A stretch of DNA of 35,996 nt from DASQPJ01 sp036268355 (lineage in GTDB: Bacteria > Actinomycetota > Actinomycetes > Sporichthyales > Sporichthyaceae). The position numbers were made by a program, and so were the translations under genes. This document shows, in pieces, positions 1-7,740 of this stretch. Positions within the stretch are counted from its first letter, which is position 1. Each line of letters opens with the position of its first letter. The DNA is taken from contig DATAUG010000227.1 in NCBI GenBank assembly GCA_036268355.1, positions 1-35,996 of the forward strand, read 5' to 3'. Below the pieces are notes generated by a model that saw nothing but the letters and a program-made list of their open reading frames with translations, made no database searches and was not told where the DNA came from.

Positions 1-2
1 AC

Positions 3-71
3 GACAAACTCGCCCTGACCTACCGCGGCGGAGCCGTCCTACGCGCGATCATCCTGTGGCTGCCCAACTAG
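3..71 (+). pseudogene. C-terminal fragment of a DDE (IS5-like) transposase
   Basis: The first 22 codons of the window read in frame to a TAG at 69-71. The peptide, with the pattern KLALTYRGGAVL followed by a hydrophobic IILWLP, resembles the extreme C-terminus of actinobacterial IS5-family DDE transposases. Only the tail is visible, so whether the gene is intact beyond the left edge cannot be judged. A short GC-rich stretch just after the stop (75-86) could be part of the terminal repeat of the element, but the partner end is not in the window. The family call rests on a short match from memory and is tentative. Confidence 0.45.
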
Positions 72-222
72 AGAGACACGGCCTAGCGCTGCGGCGCCAG
101 ATGGACTCAGTTTGACGAAGCAGTGCCCAATCGGCAACCGAGCCCTATCCAGGGGCTGGCCCCCACCGGCGGAATGGTTGTTCGATCCCGACCGCCGCCG
201 ATCCGGATCACCACCGCGCTGA

Positions 223-411
223 CCGATTCGATACTCCCACTACGAGCTCACCGACGCCCACGGACGAGATCCCGAGTTCTCGATCATGGAAGCCGGAACC
301 AACCTCAACGACGCCGCCCACCACGCCGAAAAGCTCGGCGAGCTGCTCGAAGCCGCCCGGACCGCCATCCGCGACCAGGAGGGCTACCGGCTCAAAGACG
401 ACAAGGACTGA
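223..411 (+). CDS. Small orphan reading frame without a normal start
   Basis: An open frame runs from just after a TGA at 220-222 to a TGA at 409-411, about 62 codons. Its composition is protein-like: the start reads RYSHYELTDAHGRDPEFS and is followed by an amphipathic stretch rich in Ala, Glu and Leu and a charged tail ending KDDKD. No ATG, GTG or TTG with a ribosome binding site opens the full frame; the first ATG is at 286 and would leave 41 residues. The upstream half may sit in another frame (a frameshift near 220) or have been cut away. I do not recognise the family. It ends about 50 bp before a strong inverted repeat that could terminate it. Confidence 0.4.
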   Translation, partial: PIRYSHYELTDAHGRDPEFSIMEAGTNLNDAAHHAEKLGELLEAARTAIRDQEGYRLKDDKD

Positions 412-460
412 ACCCGGCCCGCCCGGGCGTCCACGACGCCGACCAGCGCCCCTCCGCAAT

Positions 461-492
461 CTCCGTAGCTCCGTCAACGCGGAGCTACGGAG
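461..492. terminator. Perfect 13-bp hairpin between convergent small genes
   Basis: Arms 461-473 and 480-492 are exact reverse complements (13 bp) around a 6-nt loop, followed on the + strand by a short T-run (ATCCGTTTT). It lies between the + frame ending at 411 and the - strand gene ending at 485, so it may act as a bidirectional terminator. Its 3' arm covers the stop codon of the - strand gene. Confidence 0.55.
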
Positions 493-781
493 ATCCGTTT
501 TCACGGAGGTGCGGGGTCGATCCGGCTCCCGTCGACGGGAGCCGGATCGAGCGGCGCACATCCTCAGCCCGCAGCCAGGTCACCACCTCACGGCGACGAC
601 CCGCTGCGTCTTGGGCGTACTGCACGACCATTACGTGGGTGCGGGTCCACCGGTTGGCCAGGGCTGGCACGTACTCCTCGCCGTCGGGCCACACCAGCCG
701 GGCAATCACCAGAAGCCCACCGGGACCTGGCCGCAGCGGCACGTCCGGCGGTTGTTCGTAGTTCGACGGCCGCGCCCACAC
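485..781 (-). CDS. 98-aa protein of unknown function behind a LexA box
   Basis: The 98-residue frame starts with ATG (MWARPSNYEQPPDVPLRPG) and has protein-like composition: a Pro-rich N-terminus, a hydrophobic segment (GLLVIARLVWPDGEEYVP) and a central part with TRTHVMVVQY. No family is recognised and there is no signal peptide or clear membrane helix. A perfect LexA-type operator (793-808) lies 11 bp upstream of the start codon, so the gene is probably induced by DNA damage from its own promoter rather than read through from the repA remnant 33 bp upstream. A perfect 34-bp palindrome (517-550) lies inside the last quarter of the coding sequence (about residues 78-88), so the C-terminal residues may be less constrained. 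Position on a mobile element suggests a role in its upkeep or excision, which is inference only. Confidence 0.55.
   Translation of the reverse strand: MWARPSNYEQPPDVPLRPGPGGLLVIARLVWPDGEEYVPALANRWTRTHVMVVQYAQDAAGRRREVVTWLRAEDVRRSIRLPSTGAGSTPHLRENGSP
517..550. repeat. Perfect 34-bp palindrome
   Basis: The 17 bases 517-533 are the exact reverse complement of 534-550, centred on a SalI-like GTCGAC, with no spacer. It falls in the 3' part of the 98-aa - strand gene and only 24 bp from the terminator-like hairpin at 461-492. It could be a transcript-end hairpin or a protein-binding dyad of the mobile element. Confidence 0.6.
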
Positions 782-792
782 TCCAGCCAGTA

Positions 793-808
793 TCGAACCT
801 GTGTTCGA
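793..808. promoter_or_regulatory. LexA (SOS) operator
   Basis: The 16 bases read TCGAAC-CTGT-GTTCGA, a perfect match to the actinobacterial/Gram-positive LexA consensus TCGAAC-N4-GTTCGA; the dyad extends one further base on each side (792-809). It sits between the stop of the RepA remnant (815) and the ATG of the 98-aa - strand gene (781), a normal place for an operator overlapping a promoter. The match is seen in the sequence; LexA control is inference from the known consensus. Confidence 0.7.
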
Positions 809-814
809 TCCACG

Positions 815-1216
815 CTAGTTGCGTTTGGGGAGCGGCGGGACGTGGGTGCGGGAGGGCAGCAGGAGCAGGCCTTGTTCGGCTTGGTGGACGTTGGCGAACG
901 GGTACACGGCCCGTACCTTTTCGAGCTGTTTGAGGAAGACCGCTTTGAACTGGCGGAGCTGGGCGTAGTCGCCGCCGAACTGCACCGCGAGGGCCTGCCA
1001 CGGCACGGTGGTGGAGCGGCGTAGGTAGCTCATGCGGTGGGTCAGCCAGGTGTAGATGTCCAGGCGCAGCGGGGAGCCGCGCAGGGCCTTGATCGCGCGC
1101 ATGTCCACCGGGACCGGGGCGGAGATCACGGATTCGAAGAATCGCTCCGACAACATGATCGAGGAAGCCCACAGTGGGTCCGGCACGCGAGGCACGTCCC
1201 CGATCCAGCCAGGCAA
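815..1216 (-). pseudogene. Plasmid RepA-type replication initiator, N-terminally truncated
   Basis: The 133 residues match the C-terminal part of the plasmid-encoded RepA family (Pfam RepA_C type) of actinobacterial plasmids: LSERFFE, PVPVDMRAIKALRGSP, LDIYTWLTHRMSYL, VPWQALAVQFGGDY and FKAVFLKQLEKV follow each other in the family order, and the tail LLLLPSRTHVPPLP is also typical. Family members are roughly 300 residues or more, so about half is missing. The only start in frame is a TTG at 1216 and a stop codon lies a few codons upstream (near 1235), so the N-terminal region is absent or in another frame. It is best read as a remnant of a plasmid replication gene carried by the integrated element. 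The same element has a relaxase and an integrase, as in integrated plasmids. Confidence 0.65.
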
Positions 1217-1766
1217 CGGTGTGGATTGCGATCATGCTGACCCTGCCTGCGGTGGTCAGCGCCGTCATCTTCGGCGTCAGCGTCGTCGAGGCGCGCTCCG
1301 CCCCAGTCTCCGCCGTTGAAGTGCAGTCAGCCCCCGGCCATTAGCCGGGTCGATCGCGACTATCCGCAAACCTGCGTCGCCTTTTCGTCCCGAACTCTGG
1401 GCAGCACGGTCGCCGACCGTTGTTCACGCGAGGACCGGGTTCGTCGCCGGGCGCTCCGGGCCGGTCATCGTCGGCGGCGCTGCTGTACCCGGCTGCTGGT
1501 CAGCCCCGCGGCGCGCTCGGACCCGTTCCACGCCATGCCCGAGCGGCCAGGAGGCCAATGGGTGATGGGCAGCTGGGAACAGCGCGAGCGGGTTACCGGC
1601 GGGACGGTCGTGGCGGTCGTGGCGTCGAGGTTGCCGTCACGCGCTGCCGTCACGCGTATCTGCCCCCACTCGAACTCCGACGGCGGATTCTGATGCGAGT
1701 GGTGAACGAAGGGCACCGATCGACCGTCTTAGAGAACAGTCGGGTCCAGGACCCTAGGAGGACATC
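1217..1766. other. 550-bp stretch without a convincing gene
   Basis: No frame here has convincing protein character. The best candidate is a short + strand frame from ATG 1234 to TAG 1342 (36 residues) with a hydrophobic start (MLTLPAVVSAVIFGVSVV), perhaps the remnant of a small membrane protein or of a secretion signal. The rest looks like degraded mobile-element DNA. The ribosome binding site of the next gene (AGGAGG, 1756-1761) marks its right edge. Confidence 0.4.
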
Positions 1767-2360
1767 GTGCCGCGCCGGTCCGGACTGATGGCTGCGACAG
1801 TCGCCGTGGTCGCCGTGCTGCTGGTGGCCGGGTGCGGTGTGGAGATGACGCAGCAAGCCGGTTCGGTCGAGCTTTCCCCGACCCCGACGCCCTCCGGGAC
1901 GTGGGTGCCCGATCTGCCGCCCGCGACGACGACCCCCCGCCCTGGGTCGTACTGCGGGTTGCACCCCACCGACGATTGCGGACCGGCCCGGCCGGAGGCG
2001 GCGCCGCCGGATCCCGACGAGACGGTTTATTGGACAGCCGGGATCCGCACCATCCCGGCTCCGTCGGACGCTCAGCCGCAGATCAGCCGCGCGGAGGCGA
2101 TCGCGAAAGCCGAGGGCGAACCGTACCTCGCCAAGGCGGAAGGCCCGGTCGACGCTGCGCTGGTCCTGCTGACCGACGGCGACTGGGGCCCGGAACAGCC
2201 GAACCAACGGAGGTGGGACCACCAGTTGACGTGGGTGATCACCATCCAAAACGTCCCGGTGGCCTGCGCTTACACCTGTCCGACGCCCCTCGCGCGGCGC
2301 GTCACCACATATCGGGTCGCCATCGACGCGCGCACCGGCACCTGGATGTGGAATTTCTGA
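1767..2360 (+). CDS. Secreted lipoprotein with a PepSY-like C-terminal region
   Basis: The GTG start is preceded by AGGAGG at 1756-1761. The 197-aa product has a basic N-terminus, a hydrophobic core and a lipobox (LVAGC, acylated Cys23), so it should be a membrane-anchored lipoprotein. Residues 35-90 form a Pro/Thr-rich linker with a Cys pair. From about residue 105 (ISRAEAIAKAEG) the order of elements, through LTWVITI to TYRVAIDARTGTWMW at the C-terminus, resembles a PepSY fold, in which the last strand usually reads VDAxTG. The partner and function are unknown. It lies on the mobile element, 392 bp upstream of the relaxase start and in the same direction. Confidence 0.75.
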   Translation: MPRRSGLMAATVAVVAVLLVAGCGVEMTQQAGSVELSPTPTPSGTWVPDLPPATTTPRPGSYCGLHPTDDCGPARPEAAPPDPDETVYWTAGIRTIPAPSDAQPQISRAEAIAKAEGEPYLAKAEGPVDAALVLLTDGDWGPEQPNQRRWDHQLTWVITIQNVPVACAYTCPTPLARRVTTYRVAIDARTGTWMWNF

Positions 2361-2434
2361 ACCCGCCGGACCGCCCAGCGATCCGATGCCGTGTCGCCGG
2401 CCCGGCCTGTAAGCCGGAATGAGTGAGGCCGGAA

Positions 2435-2459
2435 GGCCGACCAGCGCCGATGGTCGGCC
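2435..2459. repeat. 9-bp inverted repeat next to the repeat array
   Basis: Arms GGCCGACCA (2435-2443) and TGGTCGGCC (2451-2459) are perfectly complementary around a 7-nt loop. It lies 21 bp before the 16-bp tandem array and about 300 bp upstream of the relaxase start, the kind of place where an origin of transfer is found. It could equally be the terminator of the lipoprotein gene that ends 74 bp upstream. Confidence 0.5.
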
Positions 2460-2480
2460 CGACGCACTTACCTGCGACCA

Positions 2481-2640
2481 ACCGCCTCAACCTCCGACCG
2501 CCTCAACCTCCGACCGCCTCAACCTCCGACCGCCTCAACCTCCGACCGCCTCAACCTTCAACCGCATCAACCTTCAACCTCCTCAACCTTCAACCGCCTC
2601 AACCTTCAACCGCCTCAACCTTCAACCGCCTCAACCTTCA
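2481..2640. repeat. Ten tandem 16-bp repeats (iteron-like)
   Basis: Ten consecutive 16-bp units with consensus ACCGCCTCAACCTYCR fill 2481-2640 exactly. The first four carry CCTCCG, the last six CCTTCA; units 6 and 7 have single changes (GCATC and CTCCTC). Because 16 is not a multiple of 3 the array reads through all frames as Pro/Asn/Leu-rich nonsense, so it is not a coding repeat and the relaxase start must lie downstream. Regular direct repeats beside a relaxase gene suggest part of oriT or replication iterons served by the RepA whose remnant lies at 815-1216. The remaining DNA of the 2361-2752 gap holds a 9-bp hairpin and no gene. Confidence 0.85.
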
Positions 2641-2752
2641 ACCGCACTACGCGTCTTGCTCCGGTGGAGTTCCCGGTCGATCTCGGGCCCGGTCGCGCGC
2701 ACATAGGAGGTGTGCAAGCACTTCACGAACACCGCCTACGGCGACCCCGGTG

Positions 2753-5700
2753 ATGTCGATCGCCCGGCTGTCGGCCGGGGCCGGGTACCGGTACCTGCTG
2801 CGCCACACCGCGGTCGCGGACGGTCCCCGGTTGGCCCGTGAGCCGTTGACGGCCTACTACGCCGCGAGCGGGAATCCGCCCGGTCGGTGGCTCGGCAGCG
2901 GCCTGTCCGCCCTCGGCGGGGGCGGCCTCGCAGTCGGTGCGGTGGTCACCGAGGAGGCGATGGCCGCCCTCTACGGCGCCGGACACGATCCGGTCACCGG
3001 GGCGGCGCTCGGCCGTCCGTACCCGGTGTTCAAGACCAAGGCCGAGCGAATTGCCGAGGCGGTTGCCGGCCTGCCCGCGACGTTGAGCGAGCCGGGGCGT
3101 GAGGCAGCGATCGCCGGGATCGAGGCCCGGGTCAAGGCGAGCCCGTCGCGGTCGGCGGTGGCCGGCTTCGACCTGACCTTCACGGCCCCGAAGTCCGCCT
3201 CGGTGCTGTGGGCCCTCGGCGACGCCTCGACCCAGCAAGCCGTGGTGGACGCACACCGGGGCGCGCTCTCCGGGGTGCTCGACCTGGTGGAGTCGAGGTT
3301 CCTGCACACCCGCATCGGTGCGCAGTCTTGCGCCCAGGTCCCGGCGCAAGGGTTGATCGCGGCGGCGTTCGATCATTTCGACACCCGGGCCGGAGACCCG
3401 AATCTGCACACCCACGTGGTGATCGCCAACAAGGTGCAAGGACCCGACGGTGGGTGGCGCTCGGTCGATGGGCAGGAGCTGTACCGGGCCGCGGTGGCCT
3501 GCTCAGAGGTCTACGACGACCTCTTCGCCGACGCCCTCGCCACCCGGTTGCCGGTGTCGTGGTCCTGGCGGGAGCGCGGACCCCGGCGCAGCCCGGTCTT
3601 CGAGATCGACGGCATAGACGACCAGCTGCTCGCCGCGTTCTCCACCCGCTCCGCGCAGATCGGGGTCGAGCTTGTCGACCTGGTCGCGGAGTTCACCGCG
3701 GCCCGCGGGCGCGAGCCCTCCCGGGTGGAGATGCTTCGCCTGCGCCAGCGGGCCACCCTGACCACCCGCCCCGACAAGGAGGTCCGCCCCCTTGCCGAGA
3801 TGATTGCCGGCTGGCGAGCAACCGCTGCAGCGGTCACCGGCAAGCGCCCCGACGAGCTCGTCGCCACGGCCCTACGGGCGCAACCCCCGGCCCAGACAGC
3901 TACCGCGGGCGGCCAGGTCCCGGCTGCCGAGGTCGCGGTGCTGGCCGAGGCGGTCCTGGCCGGGGTCGCAGTGCGGCGTTCGACCTGGGCGCGGGCGAAC
4001 CTGCTCGCCGAGGCCGCCCGCGCCACCCGCCACCTCCGCCTCCCCGACACGGCCGCGCGGGTCGAGCTGCTCGACCGCGTCGTCGCGGACGCCCTGAGCC
4101 GCTGCGTCGCACTCGACCCGGCCGCCCTGTTCCACGCCCCGGCCCGGTTCCGTCGCCTCGACGGCACCAGCATGTTCGAGCGCCCGTCGGAGGCCGTGTT
4201 CACCACGACCGCGGTCCTCGACGCGGAGGCCCGCCTCCTCGCCGCCACCACCGAGCTGAGCGCCCCGTCGGTGCCCGAGGGGATCCTGGCGGAGCTGAGT
4301 CGACCGATGCCCGGCCAACGCCTCGCCCCGGACCAGCACGCGGCGATCACCGGGATCGCGACCAGTGCCCGGCGACTCGACGCCCTCGTCGGACCGGCCG
4401 GGACCGGCAAGACCAAGACCCTGGCGATCCTCACCAACGCCTGGCGCATCGCCCACGGGCCGGGCAGCGTCCTCGGCCTCGCCCCGTCCGCGAGCGCCGC
4501 GGCCGAACTCGCGGCCAGTTTGGGGATCGGGTGTGAGAACACCGCGAAATGGCTGCACGACCACCCCGACCCAGTTGCCGACCCTATTGCCGCGATGCTT
4601 GCCGGCCCACCGTCACCGCAGGTCAACGGCACCGTCGACGGCCGGACCGCCGGTGCGACACCGATGCGGGTCGGGATGCTCGTCATCGTCGACGAGGCCT
4701 CCCTCGCCTCCACGTCCCACCTCGATGCGCTCCTCGCCCACGCCGACGCGGCGGGAGCGAAGCTGGTCCTGGTCGGGGACCACCACCAACTCGGCGCCGT
4801 CGAAGCGGGCGGCGCGTTCGCCCTGCTCGCCGAGACCGCTATCGAGGCCGGCACCGCACACACCCTCGACGCGCTGTGGCGGTTCACCAACCGGTGGGAG
4901 GCCGAGGCCACCCGCGGTCTACGCCTCGGGAGTGCCGACGCCCTGAACGTGTACGCCGCGCACGGGCGCCTCCACGACGGGGACACCGCCACGATGACCG
5001 AGACCGCCTACCGGGCCTGGCACGACGATCTGGCCGCCGGGCGCTCCTCGATGATGATCGCCCAGGACCGGCCCACCGTCACCGTCCTCAACGCGCGCGC
5101 CCGCGCCGACCGCGCCGCGGCCGGACAAGTGCGCGGCCCCGAGGTCACCCTGCACGACGGCACCGCCTGCGCCCCCGGTGACTGGATCACCACCCGACAG
5201 AACGACCGGCGCCTCCCTGTCTCCGGCGGTGGGTACGTCCGCAACGGCGCCAGCTGGACCGTCACCGCCGTGCACGACGACGGGTCGATCGAGATCACCC
5301 CACGCGACCAAGCCGATCTGACGCAACATCAGGAAGAGATCACAACGCACCGACCGGGCAAGTCCGCTGCGGTGCGGCTCCCGGCCCGCTACGTCGCCGC
5401 GAACGTCGAACTCGGCTACGCCACCACCGTCCACCGCGCCCAGGGCACCACGGTCGACACCACCCACGCCATCATCACCACACGCACGAACCGCCAGGCC
5501 CTCTACGTCGCGATGAGCCGGGGCCGTGACGCCAACCACGCCTACGTCAGCCTCGACGGGCTGATCGACGCCGAGGATCACCAGCGCGGCGAGAACCTGA
5601 CCGGACGTCAGGTCCTCGAACGGGTGCTCGCCACCGACGGCACCGAACACTCCGCAACCACCACCCTGCGCCACCGCCAGAACGACGCGGCGTCGCTTCG

Positions 5701-5911
5701 CCGACTTCTCCCGATCCGCGACACCCTCACCTCCACCCTGGAACACGCCAGCGCCCCTGACCGGCCCGACCTCGAAAGGGCAACCGACGAAGTCGCCTCC
5801 CTCGTCCGGCTACAGGCCGCGCTGCAACGCGCGGCCCTACGACCGCCGACCACTCCCCGGTGGGAGCCGCCGGAGCCCCCGCGTAGAGGCATCGATCCGA
5901 TCAGCCGGTAG
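2753..5911 (+). CDS. MobF relaxase-helicase (TrwC/TraA-like)
   Basis: This 1,052-aa protein should nick the element at oriT and unwind it for conjugal transfer. The start is the ATG at 2753 because the product then opens with MSIARLSAGAGYRYLL, the conserved N-terminus of MobF relaxases; the open frame upstream only translates the 16-bp repeats. The TrwC domain (about 1-300) has candidate nucleophile tyrosines Y12/Y14 and Y35/Y36 and the metal-binding His motif LHTHVVIANK (H219, H221). The RecD-like helicase half carries Walker A GPAGTGKTK (547-555), Walker B VIVDEAS (D647-E648), GDHHQLGAVEAGG, and the C-terminal motifs TTVHRAQGTT and ALYVAMSRGRD. All key motifs are present, so it looks functional. 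A TGA overlaps the start (TGATG), hinting at coupling to a tiny upstream frame, which I cannot support further. Confidence 0.93.
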   Translation: MSIARLSAGAGYRYLLRHTAVADGPRLAREPLTAYYAASGNPPGRWLGSGLSALGGGGLAVGAVVTEEAMAALYGAGHDPVTGAALGRPYPVFKTKAERIAEAVAGLPATLSEPGREAAIAGIEARVKASPSRSAVAGFDLTFTAPKSASVLWALGDASTQQAVVDAHRGALSGVLDLVESRFLHTRIGAQSCAQVPAQGLIAAAFDHFDTRAGDPNLHTHVVIANKVQGPDGGWRSVDGQELYRAAVACSEVYDDLFADALATRLPVSWSWRERGPRRSPVFEIDGIDDQLLAAFSTRSAQIGVELVDLVAEFTAARGREPSRVEMLRLRQRATLTTRPDKEVRPLAEMIAGWRATAAAVTGKRPDELVATALRAQPPAQTATAGGQVPAAEVAVLAEAVLAGVAVRRSTWARANLLAEAARATRHLRLPDTAARVELLDRVVADALSRCVALDPAALFHAPARFRRLDGTSMFERPSEAVFTTTAVLDAEARLLAATTELSAPSVPEGILAELSRPMPGQRLAPDQHAAITGIATSARRLDALVGPAGTGKTKTLAILTNAWRIAHGPGSVLGLAPSASAAAELAASLGIGCENTAKWLHDHPDPVADPIAAMLAGPPSPQVNGTVDGRTAGATPMRVGMLVIVDEASLASTSHLDALLAHADAAGAKLVLVGDHHQLGAVEAGGAFALLAETAIEAGTAHTLDALWRFTNRWEAEATRGLRLGSADALNVYAAHGRLHDGDTATMTETAYRAWHDDLAAGRSSMMIAQDRPTVTVLNARARADRAAAGQVRGPEVTLHDGTACAPGDWITTRQNDRRLPVSGGGYVRNGASWTVTAVHDDGSIEITPRDQADLTQHQEEITTHRPGKSAAVRLPARYVAANVELGYATTVHRAQGTTVDTTHAIITTRTNRQALYVAMSRGRDANHAYVSLDGLIDAEDHQRGENLTGRQVLERVLATDGTEHSATTTLRHRQNDAASLRRLLPIRDTLTSTLEHASAPDRPDLERATDEVASLVRLQAALQRAALRPPTTPRWEPPEPPRRGIDPISR

Positions 5912-5923
5912 CGAGCGGCATTG

Positions 5924-5974
5924 CCAGCGCTCGGCGCAGGTATCCCGCCGCGAAGCGGCCGGGGTGAGCGCTGG
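5924..5974. terminator. Inverted repeat after the relaxase gene
   Basis: Arms CCAGCGCTC (5924-5932) and GAGCGCTGG (5966-5974) are perfect complements; a smaller CCGC/GCGG pair lies between them. It begins 13 bp after the relaxase stop and may terminate its transcript. No T-run follows, so it could also be a binding dyad upstream of the excisionase. The rest of 5912-6122 shows no gene. Confidence 0.35.
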
Positions 5975-6122
5975 TCGTGGCTCTCGGTACAAGTCGGTCT
6001 GGGCAGCTTTCGCGCACACATATAGCTGACGGAGCTGGTCGACCACGGACATCCAGAATCGGCAAGCCGCCTCGTCACGCAACCGACCGTAGGATCCACA
6101 ACGCATTCGGAGGAACGCCAGT

Positions 6123-6368
6123 ATGAGTTACAGCGAGCACTTCGGGCTCCCCACCGTCCCTGCTCAGCGCCGGGCCGCGCGGGACGCGTTTCCGGCCGCG
6201 CTGCTGACCGTGCCAGAGGCCATGTCCGCGCTGAGGCTGTCGCGGGCAACGATCTACGAGCTGATCCGGTCCGGCCAGCTGGTTACGGTGAAGGTCGGAC
6301 GAAGCCGCCGCGTACCGGTAGCGGCAATCGGCGAATACATCGCACGCCTCGTGGAGCAAGCCGGCTGA
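6123..6368 (+). CDS. xis: Excisionase (MerR-like winged helix)
   Basis: The 81-aa product contains a helix-turn-helix of the excisionase/HTH_17 type: LLTVPEAMSALRLSRATIYELIRSG followed by the wing VTVKVGRSRRVPVAAIGEYI. Proteins of this kind bind the attachment site and steer the integrase toward excision. The ribosome binding site GGAGG (6111-6115) lies 7 bp before the ATG. It is 67 bp upstream of the integrase in the same direction, the usual xis-int pair of actinobacterial integrative elements. The first 25 residues before the HTH are variable in the family. Confidence 0.88.
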   Translation: MSYSEHFGLPTVPAQRRAARDAFPAALLTVPEAMSALRLSRATIYELIRSGQLVTVKVGRSRRVPVAAIGEYIARLVEQAG

Positions 6369-6435
6369 ACGGCTCGGTCCGGGGGCACTCCCCGCGGGCA
6401 AGGCAGCGAGGCGGCATCGAGAAAGGACCATTCCA

Positions 6436-7623
6436 ATGAGCACACGCCGCACGCTGCCGCCCGGGGCCCGTTGGATCACCTTGCCCAACGGGGAACGCCG
6501 CGTCGAACTCGTCCTCGACATCGGCACGCACCCCGGCACCGGTGCCCGGCGCCAGACGCGTCGGCGTTTCCGTACCGTCGCCGAGGCGTGCGATGCGCAC
6601 GCCTCGACCCACTCGGCGGTGAAGTCCGGGTCCCATGTACCCACCGCTGCCTTGACCCTCGACGACGCCGCCGATTCCTGGCTCGCCGGGAAGCGGAACC
6701 TCAAGGCGACCACTCGGGGCGGCTACGCGCACGCCCTCGAACCCGTCCGCGCGGCCTACGGCGCTCAATCGGTGCAGCGCCTGACCAAGGTGCAACTCGA
6801 CTCGCTGGTCACGGAGTTGATGGCCGGGACGCTGCCCCGCTCGGACGGGCGGACCCGGCGGCCGTGGACCGGGCGGACCGTGGCGCTGATGCTGCACGTA
6901 CTCGGGCAGGTCCTGGACGACCTGGTGAAGCAGGGCAGGCTCGCACGCAACGTCGCCGCCCTGGTCGAGCGACCCCGGCACCGCCCGCCGCAGCACCAGA
7001 CCTGGACCAGTGATGAGGTTCGGGCGTTCCTCGATACGGCCAAGAACGACAGGTTGCACGTGGCCTGGTTGCTCGCCCTCTACGGATTGCGCCGCGGGGA
7101 GGTCGCAGGGCTGCGGTGGGAACACGTCGACCTCGACGCCGCGACACTTTCCGTGGTGATCACGCGAACGGTCGTCGACGGGCTGGTCATCGAGACCGAC
7201 CCCAAGAGCGAGGCCGGACGTCGGGTCCTGCCGCTGTCGGGCACCCTCGTCGCGGCCTTCAAGGACGCCCGGCGCCGGCAGGCCACCGAACGACTCGCCC
7301 TCGGGGCCGCCTACATCGAGTCCGGGTTCGTGGTCGTCGACGAGGCCGGTCGGGCCCTGCACCCGCAAACCCTGTCGGCGAAGTTCGAGGTCCTGATCGC
7401 GGCGGCCGGGGTCCAGCGGATCCGACTGCACGATGCAAGGCATACCGCGGCGACCCTGATGCATCTGGCTGGGGAACCGGTCGCCGTGATCGCCGCCTGG
7501 CTCGGCCACGGCAGCGCGGCGTTCACCATGCGGACCTACGCACACTCCCAGGCCGGTGCGCTGAATACCGCCGCTGGAACTCTCGATCAGGTGTTCGGCG
7601 GGAATCTTGTGACATCGGTGTGA
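6436..7623 (+). CDS. int: Tyrosine recombinase integrase
   Basis: This 395-aa phage-type integrase carries out site-specific integration and excision of the element. The N-terminus (1-60) is an AP2-like arm-binding region (PPGARWITLPNGERRVELVL), then a SAM-like core-binding domain (about 70-180), then the catalytic domain. The catalytic residues are visible: Arg219 in YGLRRGEVAG, His332 and Arg335 in LHDARHTAAT, His358 in AWLGHG, and the nucleophile Tyr368 in MRTYAHS. AGAAAGGA precedes the ATG at a normal distance. The stop lies 70 bp from the 3' end of tRNA-Thr, the expected position when int sits at the attachment junction. It looks intact. Confidence 0.94.
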   Translation: MSTRRTLPPGARWITLPNGERRVELVLDIGTHPGTGARRQTRRRFRTVAEACDAHASTHSAVKSGSHVPTAALTLDDAADSWLAGKRNLKATTRGGYAHALEPVRAAYGAQSVQRLTKVQLDSLVTELMAGTLPRSDGRTRRPWTGRTVALMLHVLGQVLDDLVKQGRLARNVAALVERPRHRPPQHQTWTSDEVRAFLDTAKNDRLHVAWLLALYGLRRGEVAGLRWEHVDLDAATLSVVITRTVVDGLVIETDPKSEAGRRVLPLSGTLVAAFKDARRRQATERLALGAAYIESGFVVVDEAGRALHPQTLSAKFEVLIAAAGVQRIRLHDARHTAATLMHLAGEPVAVIAAWLGHGSAAFTMRTYAHSQAGALNTAAGTLDQVFGGNLVTSV

Positions 7624-7693
7624 CATCGGGGCGGATCCGGGGCCTCTGACCGCCCGAATCACACCCCCTGCAAGCCTCTGACCTGCAGCTATG

Positions 7694-7740
7694 TGGAGCC
7701 GACGCCCGGACTCGAACCGGGAACCGCTCGATTACAAGTC
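7694..7740. other. Putative attachment site (att) in the 3' half of tRNA-Thr
   Basis: The 3' half of the tRNA gene (CCA end, acceptor strand, T-arm and anticodon arm) faces the integrase, the usual core of att sites used by tyrosine integrases. The mobile element lies to the left, so this copy would be the junction that keeps the full tRNA. The matching copy was looked for by eye in 1-7690 and not found; it is probably left of the window. The exact core cannot be set from one copy. Confidence 0.45.

Noticed and set aside
588..1268. 226-codon - strand frame overlapping RepA and the 98-aa gene
   Set aside because: It is a shadow frame, while the neighbouring frame shows clear RepA conservation.
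2481..2640. CRISPR array
   Set aside because: The units are 16 bp and directly abut with no spacers, and there are no cas genes.
2423..2752. Extension of the relaxase by 110 N-terminal residues
   Set aside because: These codons translate the 16-bp repeats in shifting phase and a non-conserved stretch; MobF proteins begin at MSIARLSAGAG.
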